A DNA stretch of 64,000 nt from Jeongeupia sp. USM3 (GCF_001808185.1 NZ_CP017668.1:1550001-1614000), one strand, 5' to 3'. Shown: positions 24,797 through 33,138, counted from the first letter of the stretch. The notes: generated by a model not told the origin, from the letters alone. Numbers and translations: made by a program.

Positions 24797-25690
24797 CTAC
24801 AGGAAGCCGAGGAATTTGCCGGCGAGCCCCAGCACCACCGTCAGCCCGATCAGCTTCACCGGCGAGTAGCCCTTCTTCATCAGCCAGTAGACGACGAGGG
24901 TGAAGCCGAGCGGCAGCAGGTTGGGCATCAGCTTGTCGAGCACGCCGGACTGCAGCGCGATCTTGGCTTCGCCGGCGTGGATCTCCAGCGGCGTACTCAG
25001 CCGCACGTAGGACGCGACCAGCGCACCGATCACCGTCATCCCGACGATGGACGCCGCGTGCGAGATCTTCTTGGTACTGTTCTTGAGCACGTTGATCGCG
25101 CCCAGCCCGGCCCGGTAGCCGTAGTGCGCCAGACCGAAACGCAGGCCGAAGTGCAGCGCGTTGAACAGCAGCAGGAAGACGATCGGGCCGAACAGCGAGC
25201 CTTCGAGCGCCAGTGCCGCACCGATGCCGGCGCAGATCGGCAGCCAGGTCAGCCAGAACATCGCGTCGCCGATGCCGCCCAGCGGGCCCATCAGCGCGAC
25301 CTTGACCGCACGGATGGTCGAGATCTTCTCCTTGCTCTGCTCCATCGCCAGCACGAGGCCGGACAGGAAGGTCACGTCGAACGGGTGGACGTTGATGAAC
25401 TCGAGGTGCATCTTCATCGAGTTCGACAGGTCTTCCGGGTTCTTGTGGATCTTGCGCAGTGCCGGGATCAGCGTGTACAGCCAGCCGCCGGCCTGCATCC
25501 GTTCGTAGTTGAACGATGCCTGCAGCGCGAGCGAGCGCCACGCCATGCGGTTGATGTCCTTCTTGGTCAGCGCTTCGGCCGGGGAGGTGTCGACATAGTC
25601 GTCCCGTTCGACCGAACTCGTGGCCAGCGCCTGTTCCATCCGCTTCTCGGCCTTGGCGGCCAGTGCGGCTTCGTTGTCGTTAAATGCCAT
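24797..25690 (-). CDS. agaD: PTS EIID component, mannose/GalNAc family
   Basis: A 297-residue membrane component of a mannose-family PTS permease. The N-terminal cytoplasmic part leads to LTKKDINRMAWRSLALQASFNYERMQ, a typical EIID opening. GPLGGIGDAMFWLTWLPI near residue 145 and the C-terminal hydrophobic segments match the family. The ATG at 25690 has GGAGG close upstream and lies 11 bp inside the EIIC gene. The frame is open to 25735. Together with EIIC it forms the sugar channel. Confidence 0.9.
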   Translation of the reverse strand: MAFNDNEAALAAKAEKRMEQALATSSVERDDYVDTSPAEALTKKDINRMAWRSLALQASFNYERMQAGGWLYTLIPALRKIHKNPEDLSNSMKMHLEFINVHPFDVTFLSGLVLAMEQSKEKISTIRAVKVALMGPLGGIGDAMFWLTWLPICAGIGAALALEGSLFGPIVFLLLFNALHFGLRFGLAHYGYRAGLGAINVLKNSTKKISHAASIVGMTVIGALVASYVRLSTPLEIHAGEAKIALQSGVLDKLMPNLLPLGFTLVVYWLMKKGYSPVKLIGLTVVLGLAGKFLGFL

Positions 25691-26453
25691 CTTCCACCTC
25701 CACATTCCGGGCAGCGGCCGCCTGCGGCTGGGCACGGTTGCTGTTGAAGAAATCGATCATCGCGATCGCCAGTGCGCCGAGCGCGATCGCCAGGATCGGC
25801 AGCTTCAGGTAGGTCACGCCGACGAAGCCGAGGATGAAGTAGGCGACATAGTTCTTGTTGAGCATGATCTTCATCAGCAGCGCGAAACCGATCGCCGGCA
25901 TCATGCCGCCCGCCACGCCGAGGCCGTCGAGCACCCACTGCGGTGCGGCCTTGACCACGGCACCTGCGGCATCCGCACCGAAGTAGATCGGCAGGAAGGC
26001 CACGATGAAGTAGAAGCAGAACAGGATGGCCATGCCGAAATAGTTGACCAGCTCGATCCCGCGCCAGTTGCCTTTCTTCACCATCTCGTCGCACTTGTGC
26101 ATCATCGGCGAGAACGCGGTGAACAGGATGGTGATACACCCCTGCACCGCGATCGAGAACGGCACCGCCACCCCGATCGCGACCTTGGGATCGGCCTTGG
26201 TCAGGATCGCAAACGCCGTGCCGATGACGCCGCCGATGACGACGTTGGGCGGCTGTGCGCCGGCCAGCGGCACCATGCCCATCCACACGAGTTCCAGTGT
26301 CCCCCCGACCAAGAGGCCGGTATGGACATCCCCCAGAATCAGCCCGACCAGCGGGCCGAGCACCACGGGACGGTGGAAGTGGGTCAACCCGTCAAACAGG
26401 TCCACCCCCGCCAAGCCGGCCAGCAGCGCAATCAGCAGTGCTTCGATCAACAT
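25680..26453 (-). CDS. agaW: PTS EIIC component, mannose/GalNAc family
   Basis: A 257-residue membrane channel subunit. Family motifs include LAGLAGVDLFDGLTHFHRPVV near residue 15 and GGTLELVWMGMVPLAGAQPP (about 50-69), followed by GGVIGTAF. Six or more hydrophobic helices follow. GGGAGGGG lies before the ATG; the gap to the EIIB stop is 19 bp and the end overlaps EIID. The AgaC and AgaW names are both used for such EIIC subunits in GalNAc/galactosamine systems; I chose AgaW because only one system is present. Confidence 0.88.
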   Translation of the reverse strand: MLIEALLIALLAGLAGVDLFDGLTHFHRPVVLGPLVGLILGDVHTGLLVGGTLELVWMGMVPLAGAQPPNVVIGGVIGTAFAILTKADPKVAIGVAVPFSIAVQGCITILFTAFSPMMHKCDEMVKKGNWRGIELVNYFGMAILFCFYFIVAFLPIYFGADAAGAVVKAAPQWVLDGLGVAGGMMPAIGFALLMKIMLNKNYVAYFILGFVGVTYLKLPILAIALGALAIAMIDFFNSNRAQPQAAAARNVEVEDGI

Positions 26454-26472
26454 GTCTCAACCCCTCCCAGAG

Positions 26473-26946
26473 TCAGAGCAACTTCGAAACGAGTTCGCCG
26501 GCCTCGTCGGGAACGCGGCGGATCTCGCAGGTCACGCCCAGCGAGGCCAGCTCGCGGAACGTCGCCACATCGGCGTCGTCGACCGACACCGTCTTGTGGA
26601 TCTGGCGTTTGCCCTCGGCAAAGTGCATGTTGCCGACGTTGACAAACGTGATCGGTACGCCGCCCTTGACCAGCGCCAGCACGTCCTGCGGCGTCTTGCA
26701 GACGATGAGGATCTTCTGGCGGTCGGCGGCCTTGTGGATGACTTCGGTGGTCTTGGCGAGCGTGAAGTAGCGCGTCTGCACGCCCTCGGCGACGACCATG
26801 TCCATCAGGTTCTGCTGCACCGGGTCGTTCGCGGCAGCGTCGTTGGCGACGAGGACCAGGTTGGCACCGAGGCTGCCGGTCCAGGTCACGCCGACCTGGC
26901 CGTGGACCAGGCGGTTGTCGATGCGGGTCAAGAGAATGTTCGGCAT
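26473..26946 (-). CDS. agaV: PTS EIIB component, mannose/GalNAc family
   Basis: A 157-residue cytoplasmic EIIB of the mannose/sorbose family. The phospho-accepting histidine is in RIDNRLVHGQVGVTW (His15). It hands phosphate from EIIA to the sugar as the sugar crosses the EIIC/EIID pore. GVPITFVNVGNMHFAEGKRQ (about residues 96-115) resembles GalNAc-type EIIB proteins. It lies 16 bp after agaS and 19 bp before EIIC. Confidence 0.9.
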   Translation of the reverse strand: MPNILLTRIDNRLVHGQVGVTWTGSLGANLVLVANDAAANDPVQQNLMDMVVAEGVQTRYFTLAKTTEVIHKAADRQKILIVCKTPQDVLALVKGGVPITFVNVGNMHFAEGKRQIHKTVSVDDADVATFRELASLGVTCEIRRVPDEAGELVSKLL

Positions 26947-26962
26947 GGTGTTTTCTCGCAGG

Positions 26963-28111
26963 TCAGTTCGGATACGGGTAGATCGTCACGCCCTGGACGA
27001 CGCGGTTCACTTCGCCGGTCGGGCACGGATTGTCCGGGGTCAGGCCGGCGGCGAGCGAGGCCTCGAACGCGAACAGCTGCGCGAACAGCAGGTAGGGCAA
27101 CGCCAGCCACAGGTCGTCGGCGTCGGGCAGCGCCACCGGCAGCGTGTCGCCGGGTTCGGTCCCGAGCGCGATCACCTGCGGCGCGATGCCGTTGCCGACC
27201 AGCTCGGCGTAGAGGTCGTCGTCGTAGCGGCGCGTGTACGGCCTGGACGACTTGAACACCAGCACGCAGGTGCGGGCGTCGATCATGAACTTCGGGCCGT
27301 GGCGCACGCCGAGCGTCGAATCGAAGCGCGTGGCGATCTTGCCGGCGGTCAGCTCGAGCAATTTGAGCGACGCCTCTTCGGCCAGCCCGGTCAGGCCGTT
27401 GCTGCCGAGATAGACGACACGTTCGAAGCCTTCGATGGCGAGCTGGCGTGCCCGCTTCGGCCAGGTCGCGAGTTTCTGCTCGCACAGCGCCGCGACCGAT
27501 TCGACCCGCGCCGTCGCGTCGTTCAGCGGCACCGCGCCGAGCATCAGCGCCGCGGCGACGAACATCGACGTGAAGCTCGACGTCATCGCAAAGCTCTGGT
27601 CGTTGGCGCCGTCGGGCATCAGCACGCAGCGCACCCGCGGATTGCCGGCGGCGTAGCGCGCCAGCGCGCCGTCCGGATTGCACGTCAGGATCAGGTGACG
27701 GCAGTCCGGCAGCAACTGGTCGGCCAGTTCGACCGCGGCGACGCTTTCCGGGCTGTTGCCCGAACGGGCGAACGACACCAGCAGGGTCGGCAGACGCGGA
27801 TCGAGCCAGGCTTGCGGGTCGCCGACAATGTCGGTGGTCGCGACCGGGTCGATGCGCAGGCCGCTGCGTTCGCGCAGCACCGGTGCCAGCGTCCTGCCGG
27901 CAAAGGCCGAGGTGCCGGCGCCGGTCATCACCACGCGCAGGCCCGGCGTGGCGAGCAGGTCGTTCAGCCACGGCTGCCAGTCGGCGGCCGATGCCTGCAG
28001 CGTGGCGGTGATTTCGCGCCACAGCCGCGGCTGCTGGGCGATTTCGCGGGCGGTGTGGATGGCGCCGTGGGCGACGAGCCAGTCCGGATCATGGTCGAGC
28101 CAGCTCATCAT
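26963..28111 (-). CDS. agaS: AgaS-type galactosamine-6-phosphate isomerase/deaminase
   Basis: A 382-residue protein with two SIS (sugar isomerase) domains. It is expected to convert galactosamine-6-P to tagatose-6-P plus ammonia. SIS 1 opens with VVMTGAGTSAFAGRT (about residues 57-71) and SFARSGNSPESVAAVE (about 106-121); SIS 2 begins near VYLGSNGLTGLAEEASLKLLE (starting about 222). The first of two adjacent ATGs overlaps the kbaZ stop (ATGA) with GGAGG five bases before; the second, at 28108, is equally possible. It resembles AgaS rather than GlmS because no glutaminase domain is present. Confidence 0.9.
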   Translation of the reverse strand: MMSWLDHDPDWLVAHGAIHTAREIAQQPRLWREITATLQASAADWQPWLNDLLATPGLRVVMTGAGTSAFAGRTLAPVLRERSGLRIDPVATTDIVGDPQAWLDPRLPTLLVSFARSGNSPESVAAVELADQLLPDCRHLILTCNPDGALARYAAGNPRVRCVLMPDGANDQSFAMTSSFTSMFVAAALMLGAVPLNDATARVESVAALCEQKLATWPKRARQLAIEGFERVVYLGSNGLTGLAEEASLKLLELTAGKIATRFDSTLGVRHGPKFMIDARTCVLVFKSSRPYTRRYDDDLYAELVGNGIAPQVIALGTEPGDTLPVALPDADDLWLALPYLLFAQLFAFEASLAAGLTPDNPCPTGEVNRVVQGVTIYPYPN

Positions 28112-29409
28112 GCAGCCCTCCGCAGTTCGGCAGGCCGGGCCATGCCGCAGGCACGGGCGTAGCTGCGGGTCACTTCCATCACCTTGTCGATCACCAGCGC
28201 CTCGGCGGTCGGGGCGATGCGGCCTTCGGCAACGCGCTTGGCCTGCTCGGGCAGGTACTGGCTGACCAGGGTCATCAGGAGCGGCTGCTTGCCGAGGTTG
28301 GCGAACAGCGTCTCCTGCGCGGCAACGACCTTCGGGTGCGGCCAGTAGTAGCGGATCCGGTCCGAAAGGCTGTAGTTGCGGTCGAGGTACTGCTGGTGGC
28401 CGGGCTGGCTGTAGTACGGCAGCCAGTAGTCGGGCTCTTCCTGCATCACCTGCGCGATCACCGATTTCAGGTGCGAGGCACCGAGTTCGCCGATGGTTTC
28501 GCGTTCGATCACGTCGAGCGCGTACAGCGCCTCGCGCATCGCGAACGTCAGCCCCGGGCCGACCTTGAGGATGGCGAAGTGGTCGCGCACCAGCTCGGCC
28601 AGTGCGGTGTCGCTCTGGTAGTCGGTCGAATGCGCCTCGAACACCAGCGGCTCGGATTCGATGAAGGCGCTCAGCGTTTCGGCCTTGGCCGCGTTGTAGC
28701 GGACGACCTTGTGGTGGTCGAACTCGACGCCCGGCTGGACCACCATCGCGATGACGCGCTCGAACGTATCGGCGAGTCCGGCGGCGGCGAACACCTCGCG
28801 GTGGACCTTGAGCGTGGCCCCGGCGGCCTGCGGCGACGTGACTTCCAGCTCGCCGAGTTCCTCGTTCGCGCCACCCGGCACCGGCACTTCGGTCCCGATC
28901 ACATACACCGGTGCTTCGCCACCGGCATCGCGCCACGCGGCCTCGGCAATCGCGCACAGCTGCGCCGCGCGTTCGGCGACCACCGCATCGGACAGCGGCA
29001 CCGGATCGCCGGCGCACGACATCGAACAATCGAGGTGGATCTTGCGGAAGCCGGCCCTCACGTAATCGCGGACCATGTCGCCGGCCATCGCCATTGCTTC
29101 GCCCGCCGTTGCCTTCTTCCACGCGTTCGGGCCGAGGTGGTCGCCGCCGAGGATCAGCCGGGCCGGGTCGAAACCGACCTTTTTCGCCAGACCGAGGACG
29201 AAATCGCGGAAGTCCGCCGGCTTCATGCCGGTGTAGCCGCCGAACTGGTTGACCTGGTTCGACGTCGCCTCGATCAGGATCGCGCTGTCGTCCTCCAGCC
29301 CCTGCAGCAGCGCCGCCTCGAGCACCAGCGGGTGCGCCGAGCATACCGAGTAGATCCCGGTCGGCTGGCCGGCCTTGTGGCTGTGGATGATGTCGAGCAA
29401 CAGACTCAT
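28108..29409 (-). CDS. kbaZ: Tagatose-1,6-bisphosphate aldolase non-catalytic subunit (KbaZ/GatZ family)
   Basis: A 433-residue member of the GatZ/KbaZ family. In enteric bacteria this protein stabilises and activates the catalytic class II aldolase KbaY/GatY; the family has also been annotated as tagatose-6-P kinase. Motifs include GIYSVCSAHPLVLEAAL, EATSNQVNQFGGYTGM, LGGDHLGPN and KIHLDCSMSC. An upstream ATG at 29427 overlaps the agaR stop, but AAGGAG is spaced properly only for 29409. No kbaY-like gene lies in the window. Confidence 0.88.
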   Translation of the reverse strand: MSLLLDIIHSHKAGQPTGIYSVCSAHPLVLEAALLQGLEDDSAILIEATSNQVNQFGGYTGMKPADFRDFVLGLAKKVGFDPARLILGGDHLGPNAWKKATAGEAMAMAGDMVRDYVRAGFRKIHLDCSMSCAGDPVPLSDAVVAERAAQLCAIAEAAWRDAGGEAPVYVIGTEVPVPGGANEELGELEVTSPQAAGATLKVHREVFAAAGLADTFERVIAMVVQPGVEFDHHKVVRYNAAKAETLSAFIESEPLVFEAHSTDYQSDTALAELVRDHFAILKVGPGLTFAMREALYALDVIERETIGELGASHLKSVIAQVMQEEPDYWLPYYSQPGHQQYLDRNYSLSDRIRYYWPHPKVVAAQETLFANLGKQPLLMTLVSQYLPEQAKRVAEGRIAPTAEALVIDKVMEVTRSYARACGMARPAELRRAA

Positions 29410-29423
29410 GGCTTTCTCCTTGT

Positions 29424-30194
29424 TCATTCGTCGGCGACGATCACGTTGACGCCGGAGAGCGTCAGCGCACGTCGGTATTCGTCGGTGATGCCGCTGTCGG
29501 TGATCAGCGTGTGCACCTGCGGCAGCGGGCAGATCACGCAGAAGCCGCGGCGGCCGAACTTGCTCGAATCGGCCAGCAGCACGACCTTGTCGGCCGCCTT
29601 GATCATGGCGCGGTTGAGCTGGGCATCCTGTTCATTGGTGGTCGTCACGCCGGCCTTGAGGTCGATGCCGTCGGCACCGATGAACAGCGTGTCGAAGTGG
29701 TGCAGCCGCACCGCCTGTTCGGCGATCGGCCCGCACAGCGAGTACGAGTCGGCGCGGACGGTGCCGCCGGTCATCATCAGCTCGAAGCGCACGTCGCCGA
29801 TCAGCTCGTTGGCGAGGTTCAGCGCGTTGGTCATCAAGGTGCAGCGCTTGTGCGGCTCGATGTAGCGCGGCACGAAGCCGACGGTGGAACCCGAGTCGAT
29901 GATCAGTGCATCGCCGTCGTCGACCAGTTGCGCCGCGGCGCGGCCGATCAGCTGCTTGGCCTCGCTGCGGGTTTTTTCCTTTTCTCGGAAATCGAGCTCG
30001 AAGGCGAAATGCGGGCTGAGGATCGCCTTGCCGTAGCTGCGGCTGATGCAGCCGCTGTCTTCGAGGAAATCGAGGTCGCCGCGTATCGTCACCGTCGAGA
30101 CGCCGAGCGCGTCGGCAAGGTCGCTGACGTTGCAGCTCTCCTGTTCGCGCATCAGTTGCACGATGCGGTTGCGGCGTTGCTGTACCCGATCCAT
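29424..30194 (-). CDS. agaR: DeoR-family repressor of the amino-sugar operon (AgaR type)
   Basis: A 256-residue DeoR-type regulator. The N-terminal helix-turn-helix is QQRRNRIVQLMREQESCNVS then DLADALGVSTVTIRGDLDFL (about residues 5-45). The C-terminal sugar-phosphate sensing domain has IDSGSTVGFVPRYI, LMTNALNLA and FIGADGIDLKAG. It is the first gene of the eight-gene operon, with its stop next to the kbaZ start, so it would control itself. The frame is open to 30323, but ATG 30194 has AGGA upstream and a family-typical start. Ligand (a GalNAc-derived phosphate) is inferred. Confidence 0.88.
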   Translation of the reverse strand: MDRVQQRRNRIVQLMREQESCNVSDLADALGVSTVTIRGDLDFLEDSGCISRSYGKAILSPHFAFELDFREKEKTRSEAKQLIGRAAAQLVDDGDALIIDSGSTVGFVPRYIEPHKRCTLMTNALNLANELIGDVRFELMMTGGTVRADSYSLCGPIAEQAVRLHHFDTLFIGADGIDLKAGVTTTNEQDAQLNRAMIKAADKVVLLADSSKFGRRGFCVICPLPQVHTLITDSGITDEYRRALTLSGVNVIVADE

Positions 30195-30367
30195 GGCTGT
30201 GTCCTGGCGTCCGTTTTTCGTGCGCCGAACGGTGATCCGGATCCGTTGCAGCGCATTGCGTTGACCAGACTGTAGGCCGTACAACAAAAGCAGGTCAACG
30301 CAACAACTTTCGATTAAAGCCAATCAAAACTTGCGAGTTTCCACCGACTCGACAGGCCGCTCCGGCG

Positions 30368-30395
30368 GCGGATTTGCGTAAAACTACAAATCCGC
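30368..30395. promoter_or_regulatory. Perfect 9-bp inverted repeat in the agaR leader
   Basis: GCGGATTTG, a ten-base spacer and CAAATCCGC form a strong stem-loop about 175 bp upstream of agaR. CCGG on both sides can extend it with a bulge. It could be an operator or an RNA structure in a long leader; no T run follows. Confidence 0.5.
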
Positions 30396-30604
30396 CCGGA
30401 CAGCCACAAACAGCACAACATGCTGATTAAACGAAATAAACAATCAAGAAAGCACAAACACGATGCCGGATGAATGCCGAGAAATCCCCGGATATGAAAG
30501 ATTGTTACCGGAAAATGAAAAACGGCGTTTCGGATATATGACAAATGAAAGAAAAACAAATCGAAGAAACAAAAGCATAAATACTTTCGATCTTGATCCG
30601 ACGA

Positions 30605-30621
30605 GCGGTAATAATTACCGC
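30605..30621. promoter_or_regulatory. 17-bp perfect palindrome upstream of yqhD
   Basis: GCGGTAAT-A-ATTACCGC is perfectly symmetric around one central base and lies about 100 bp upstream of the yqhD start. The size and symmetry suit a dimeric regulator's operator. The regulator is unknown. Confidence 0.5.
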
Positions 30622-30722
30622 GCGCCGGGACCACCACGGCGAATCCCAATACACTATGTGCAAGAGGTCGCCGGTTGATCGATGCGCGGCCAGTGTCGAG
30701 ATTTGCCGCAAGGATTCCGCCG

Positions 30723-31883
30723 ATGAAGAACTTCAGTTTCCACAATCCGACTCGCCTGCATTTCGGCAAGGGGCAGATCGCCCAGATCGGCAACGAGATC
30801 CCTGCCGGCGCGCGCGTGCTGGTCGTCTACGGTGGCGGCAGCATCAAGCGCAACGGCGTCTATGACCAAGTGATCGCCGCGCTGGCCGGGCGGACCGTGG
30901 TCGAATTCGCCGGCGTGCCGGCCAATCCGGAGTTCGAAACGCTGATGGACGCGGTCGCACTCGGCAAGGAGGCGCAGGTCGACTGGGTGCTCGGCGTCGG
31001 TGGCGGCTCGGTACTCGACGGCAGCAAGTTCATCGCCGCGGCGCTGGCGCTCGATCCGGGCATCGACCCGTGGCTGATCGTCGGCAACAAGACGCCGCTC
31101 AAGTCGGCGCTGCCGATCGGCTGCGTGCTGACGCTGCCGGCAACCGGGTCGGAAGCCAACTTCACCGGCGTGATCACCCGGCGCGAGACGCAGGACAAGC
31201 TGTCGTTCAAGAACCCGGCGGTGTTTCCGCGCTTCTCGGTGCTCGACCCGACCGTCATCACCAGCCTGCCCGCGCGCCAGCTCGGCAACGGCCTTGTCGA
31301 CGCCTTCGTGCACACGACCGAGCAATACCTGACCTTCCCCGCCGAAGCGCGCGTGCAGGACCGGCTGGCCGAAGGCATCCTGTCGACGCTGGTCGAGATC
31401 GCGCCGCAGTTGCTGAAGGACCAGGGCGACTACGACGCGCAGGCCAACCTGATGTGGGCCGCCGACCAGGCGATGTACGGCCTCGTGCCGCTCGGCCAGC
31501 CGCTCGACTGGGCAACGCACGCGATCGGCCACGAGCTGACGGTGCTGTACGGCCTCGATCACGCGCAGACGCTGGCGGTGGCGCTGCCGAGCCTGCTCGA
31601 TTACACCTTCGAGACCAAGCGCGCCAAGCTGGCGCAATACGGCCGTCGCGTCTGGGGGCTGGCCGGCGACGACGACACCGTCGCGCGCGCCGCGATCGTC
31701 GCGACGCGGCGCTTCTTCGAGTCGGTCGGGCTGAAAACCCGGCTTGGCGATTACGGCATCGACGCGGCGGCGGCGGCCGACGGCGTCGCCGCGCAGCTGA
31801 CCCGCCACAAGCGGCTCGCGCTCGGCGAGCACGGCACGCTGACGCCGGACAATTGCCGCGCCATCGTGCTGGGCGCGGCCTGA
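30723..31883 (+). CDS. yqhD: Iron-containing alcohol dehydrogenase, YqhD-type aldehyde reductase
   Basis: A 386-residue group III alcohol dehydrogenase, almost the length of E. coli YqhD (387). It is expected to reduce short-chain and peroxidation-derived aldehydes with NADPH in the cytosol. The opening MKNFSFHNPTRLHFGKGQI, the nucleotide motifs VVYGGGSIKRNG and GVGGGSVLDGSKF, and the metal ligands in GLVDAFVHTTEQY and HAIGHELTVLYGLDHAQ are all in place. The ATG at 30723 has AAGGA nine bases upstream. It is divergent from agaR. Its last codons are the template for a tandem 39-bp repeat. Confidence 0.93.
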   Translation: MKNFSFHNPTRLHFGKGQIAQIGNEIPAGARVLVVYGGGSIKRNGVYDQVIAALAGRTVVEFAGVPANPEFETLMDAVALGKEAQVDWVLGVGGGSVLDGSKFIAAALALDPGIDPWLIVGNKTPLKSALPIGCVLTLPATGSEANFTGVITRRETQDKLSFKNPAVFPRFSVLDPTVITSLPARQLGNGLVDAFVHTTEQYLTFPAEARVQDRLAEGILSTLVEIAPQLLKDQGDYDAQANLMWAADQAMYGLVPLGQPLDWATHAIGHELTVLYGLDHAQTLAVALPSLLDYTFETKRAKLAQYGRRVWGLAGDDDTVARAAIVATRRFFESVGLKTRLGDYGIDAAAAADGVAAQLTRHKRLALGEHGTLTPDNCRAIVLGAA

Positions 31884-32040
31884 CCCAACAGCCTCCGCGC
31901 CATCGTGCCGGGCGCGGCCTGATCCCACCGTCTCCGCGCCATCGTGCTGGGCGCGGCCTGATCCAACAACCTCCGCGTCATCGTGCCGGGCACGGCCTGA
32001 TCCAACAGCCTCCGCGTCATCGTGCCCGGCGCAGCCCGGG
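31856..32040 (+). repeat. Tandem 39-bp repeat copying the yqhD 3' end
   Basis: Five units start at 31856, 31895, 31934, 31973 and 32012, exactly 39 bp apart. The first unit is the end of yqhD itself (CCGCGCCATCGTGCTGGGCG, then CGGCCTGA with the stop); the others are downstream copies with a few changes, the last one partial. Each unit holds a CCGCGCC/GGCGCGG inverted repeat, so the RNA would form serial hairpins. There are no unique spacers, so this is not a CRISPR array. Confidence 0.92.
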
Positions 32041-32141
32041 CGGTACCGGCCGGCGGCCCGCCGGCACCGCCCGCAGACTTGTCATTTCAACGTCATAAAC
32101 AAAGCTTACAGTCGCGCCCCTGACAACACGGGGGGACGGCG

Positions 32142-33107
32142 ATGCGGCAATGGCGGCTTTGGTTCACGATGGGCATGCTGCTCGCCGGCACGGCGCGCGC
32201 CGATCTCACGCTCGGCCTGCTCGCCGGCAAGGGCGAAGGCGATGTCGTCGCCGACTGGCAGCCGATTGCCGACGACCTCGCCAGATCGCTCGGCCAGCCG
32301 GTAAGGATCGTCGCGGTCAAGGACGACACCGAGCTTGCACGCCGCTTTGCCAGCAAGGAAATCCAGATCGCCCGTGCCGATACCGGCACCGCGCTGTCGC
32401 TGATCGAGCACGGCAACGGCGAGATCTTCGCCCGGCTGGCGCTCACCGGCGGCGTCGCCGAATACCGCTCGCTGCTGCTGGTCCGCAACGACGGGCCGGC
32501 CGACCTCAACGCGCTGCTGCGCGACAAGCAGCGCTGGACGATCGCGACCGGCGCGCCGACGTCGACGGCCGGCTACCTGATCCCCGCCTATCACGCCTTC
32601 GCCAAGCGCAATGTGCTGCCCGAAGCGTTCTTCCGCGAAATGAAGACCGGCAACGCCGAGGACGGCTTCCGGGCGCTGGCCGAAAAGCGGGTCGATGTCG
32701 CGGTCAGCAACAGCGACGACCTCGACAAGCTGCGCGAAACGTATCCGCGCGACTTCAAGAACATGCGCGTGCTGTGGCAGTCGCCGGCGTTCTCGTACGA
32801 CCCGCTCGTCTACCGCAAGGACCTGCCGGCGGCGACCAGACAGAAAATCGCGCGCTTCTTCCTCGATTACGGCCGCAACGGCGCCAACGCGGCCAAGGAA
32901 AAGACCCGGCTCTACTATGCCGACCAGTTGTCGGGCTTCCTGCCGTCGGGCAACCGCCAGTTGCGCGAGGTGACCGACCTGCAACTCTACCTCGACCTGT
33001 TCAAGCTCAACCTCGCCAGACAGTCCGACGCCGAACGCACCGATCGCGAGAAGCGGCTCTACCGCCGCTACAACCAGCTGGTTGCGGTCCTCGGCGGCCC
33101 GAAATAG
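32142..33107 (+). CDS. PhnD-like periplasmic substrate-binding protein
   Basis: A 321-residue secreted binding protein (signal peptide about residues 1-20, ending ARA) of the phosphate/phosphonate PhnD family. It shows LTLGLLAGKGEGDVVADWQP at the start, ATGAPTSTAGYLIPAYHAF near residue 145 and a hinge of two alpha/beta lobes. No PhnC/PhnE transporter genes are adjacent, so it may serve a distant transporter or act as a sensor partner. The true ligand is unknown. A GGGGGA site precedes the ATG, and it ends in its own terminator. Confidence 0.82.
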   Translation: MRQWRLWFTMGMLLAGTARADLTLGLLAGKGEGDVVADWQPIADDLARSLGQPVRIVAVKDDTELARRFASKEIQIARADTGTALSLIEHGNGEIFARLALTGGVAEYRSLLLVRNDGPADLNALLRDKQRWTIATGAPTSTAGYLIPAYHAFAKRNVLPEAFFREMKTGNAEDGFRALAEKRVDVAVSNSDDLDKLRETYPRDFKNMRVLWQSPAFSYDPLVYRKDLPAATRQKIARFFLDYGRNGANAAKEKTRLYYADQLSGFLPSGNRQLREVTDLQLYLDLFKLNLARQSDAERTDREKRLYRRYNQLVAVLGGPK

Positions 33108-33138
33108 CACGTCACCGATCAGAGCACTCGACCTTCAC

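Larger units (their letters stand above)
30195..30722. promoter_or_regulatory. AT-rich divergent regulatory region between agaR and yqhD
   Basis: 528 bp without a credible gene and clearly AT-rich against its surroundings. ACTTTCGAT occurs twice exactly (30306-30314 and 30583-30591), the first as part of CTTTCGATTAAAG, itself an inverted repeat. ATGAAAG occurs at 30494 and 30545. DeoR-type sugar repressors commonly use repeated TTTC-containing sites, so these are candidate AgaR operators. Two further palindromes, at 30368-30395 and 30605-30621, are listed separately. The 71-codon open frame at 30463-30678 has no ribosome site or familiar features. Confidence 0.55.

Noticed and set aside
26963..29344. 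A 793-codon reverse frame joining agaS to the kbaZ region
   Set aside because: The N-terminal part is an out-of-frame reading of kbaZ; agaS starts at 28111 with its own ribosome site.
24797..29427. N-acetylglucosamine (nag) operon instead of a galactosamine one
   Set aside because: A deacetylase alone would allow it, but AgaS, KbaZ and the mannose-family PTS argue for the GalNAc route; no NagB or NagE is present.
30463..30678. A 71-codon forward frame in the agaR-yqhD gap
   Set aside because: No ribosome site, no recognisable domain, composition follows the AT-rich regulatory DNA.
31856..32040. CRISPR array from regularly spaced repeats
   Set aside because: The units are contiguous at 39 bp with no unique spacers, and the first unit is coding sequence.
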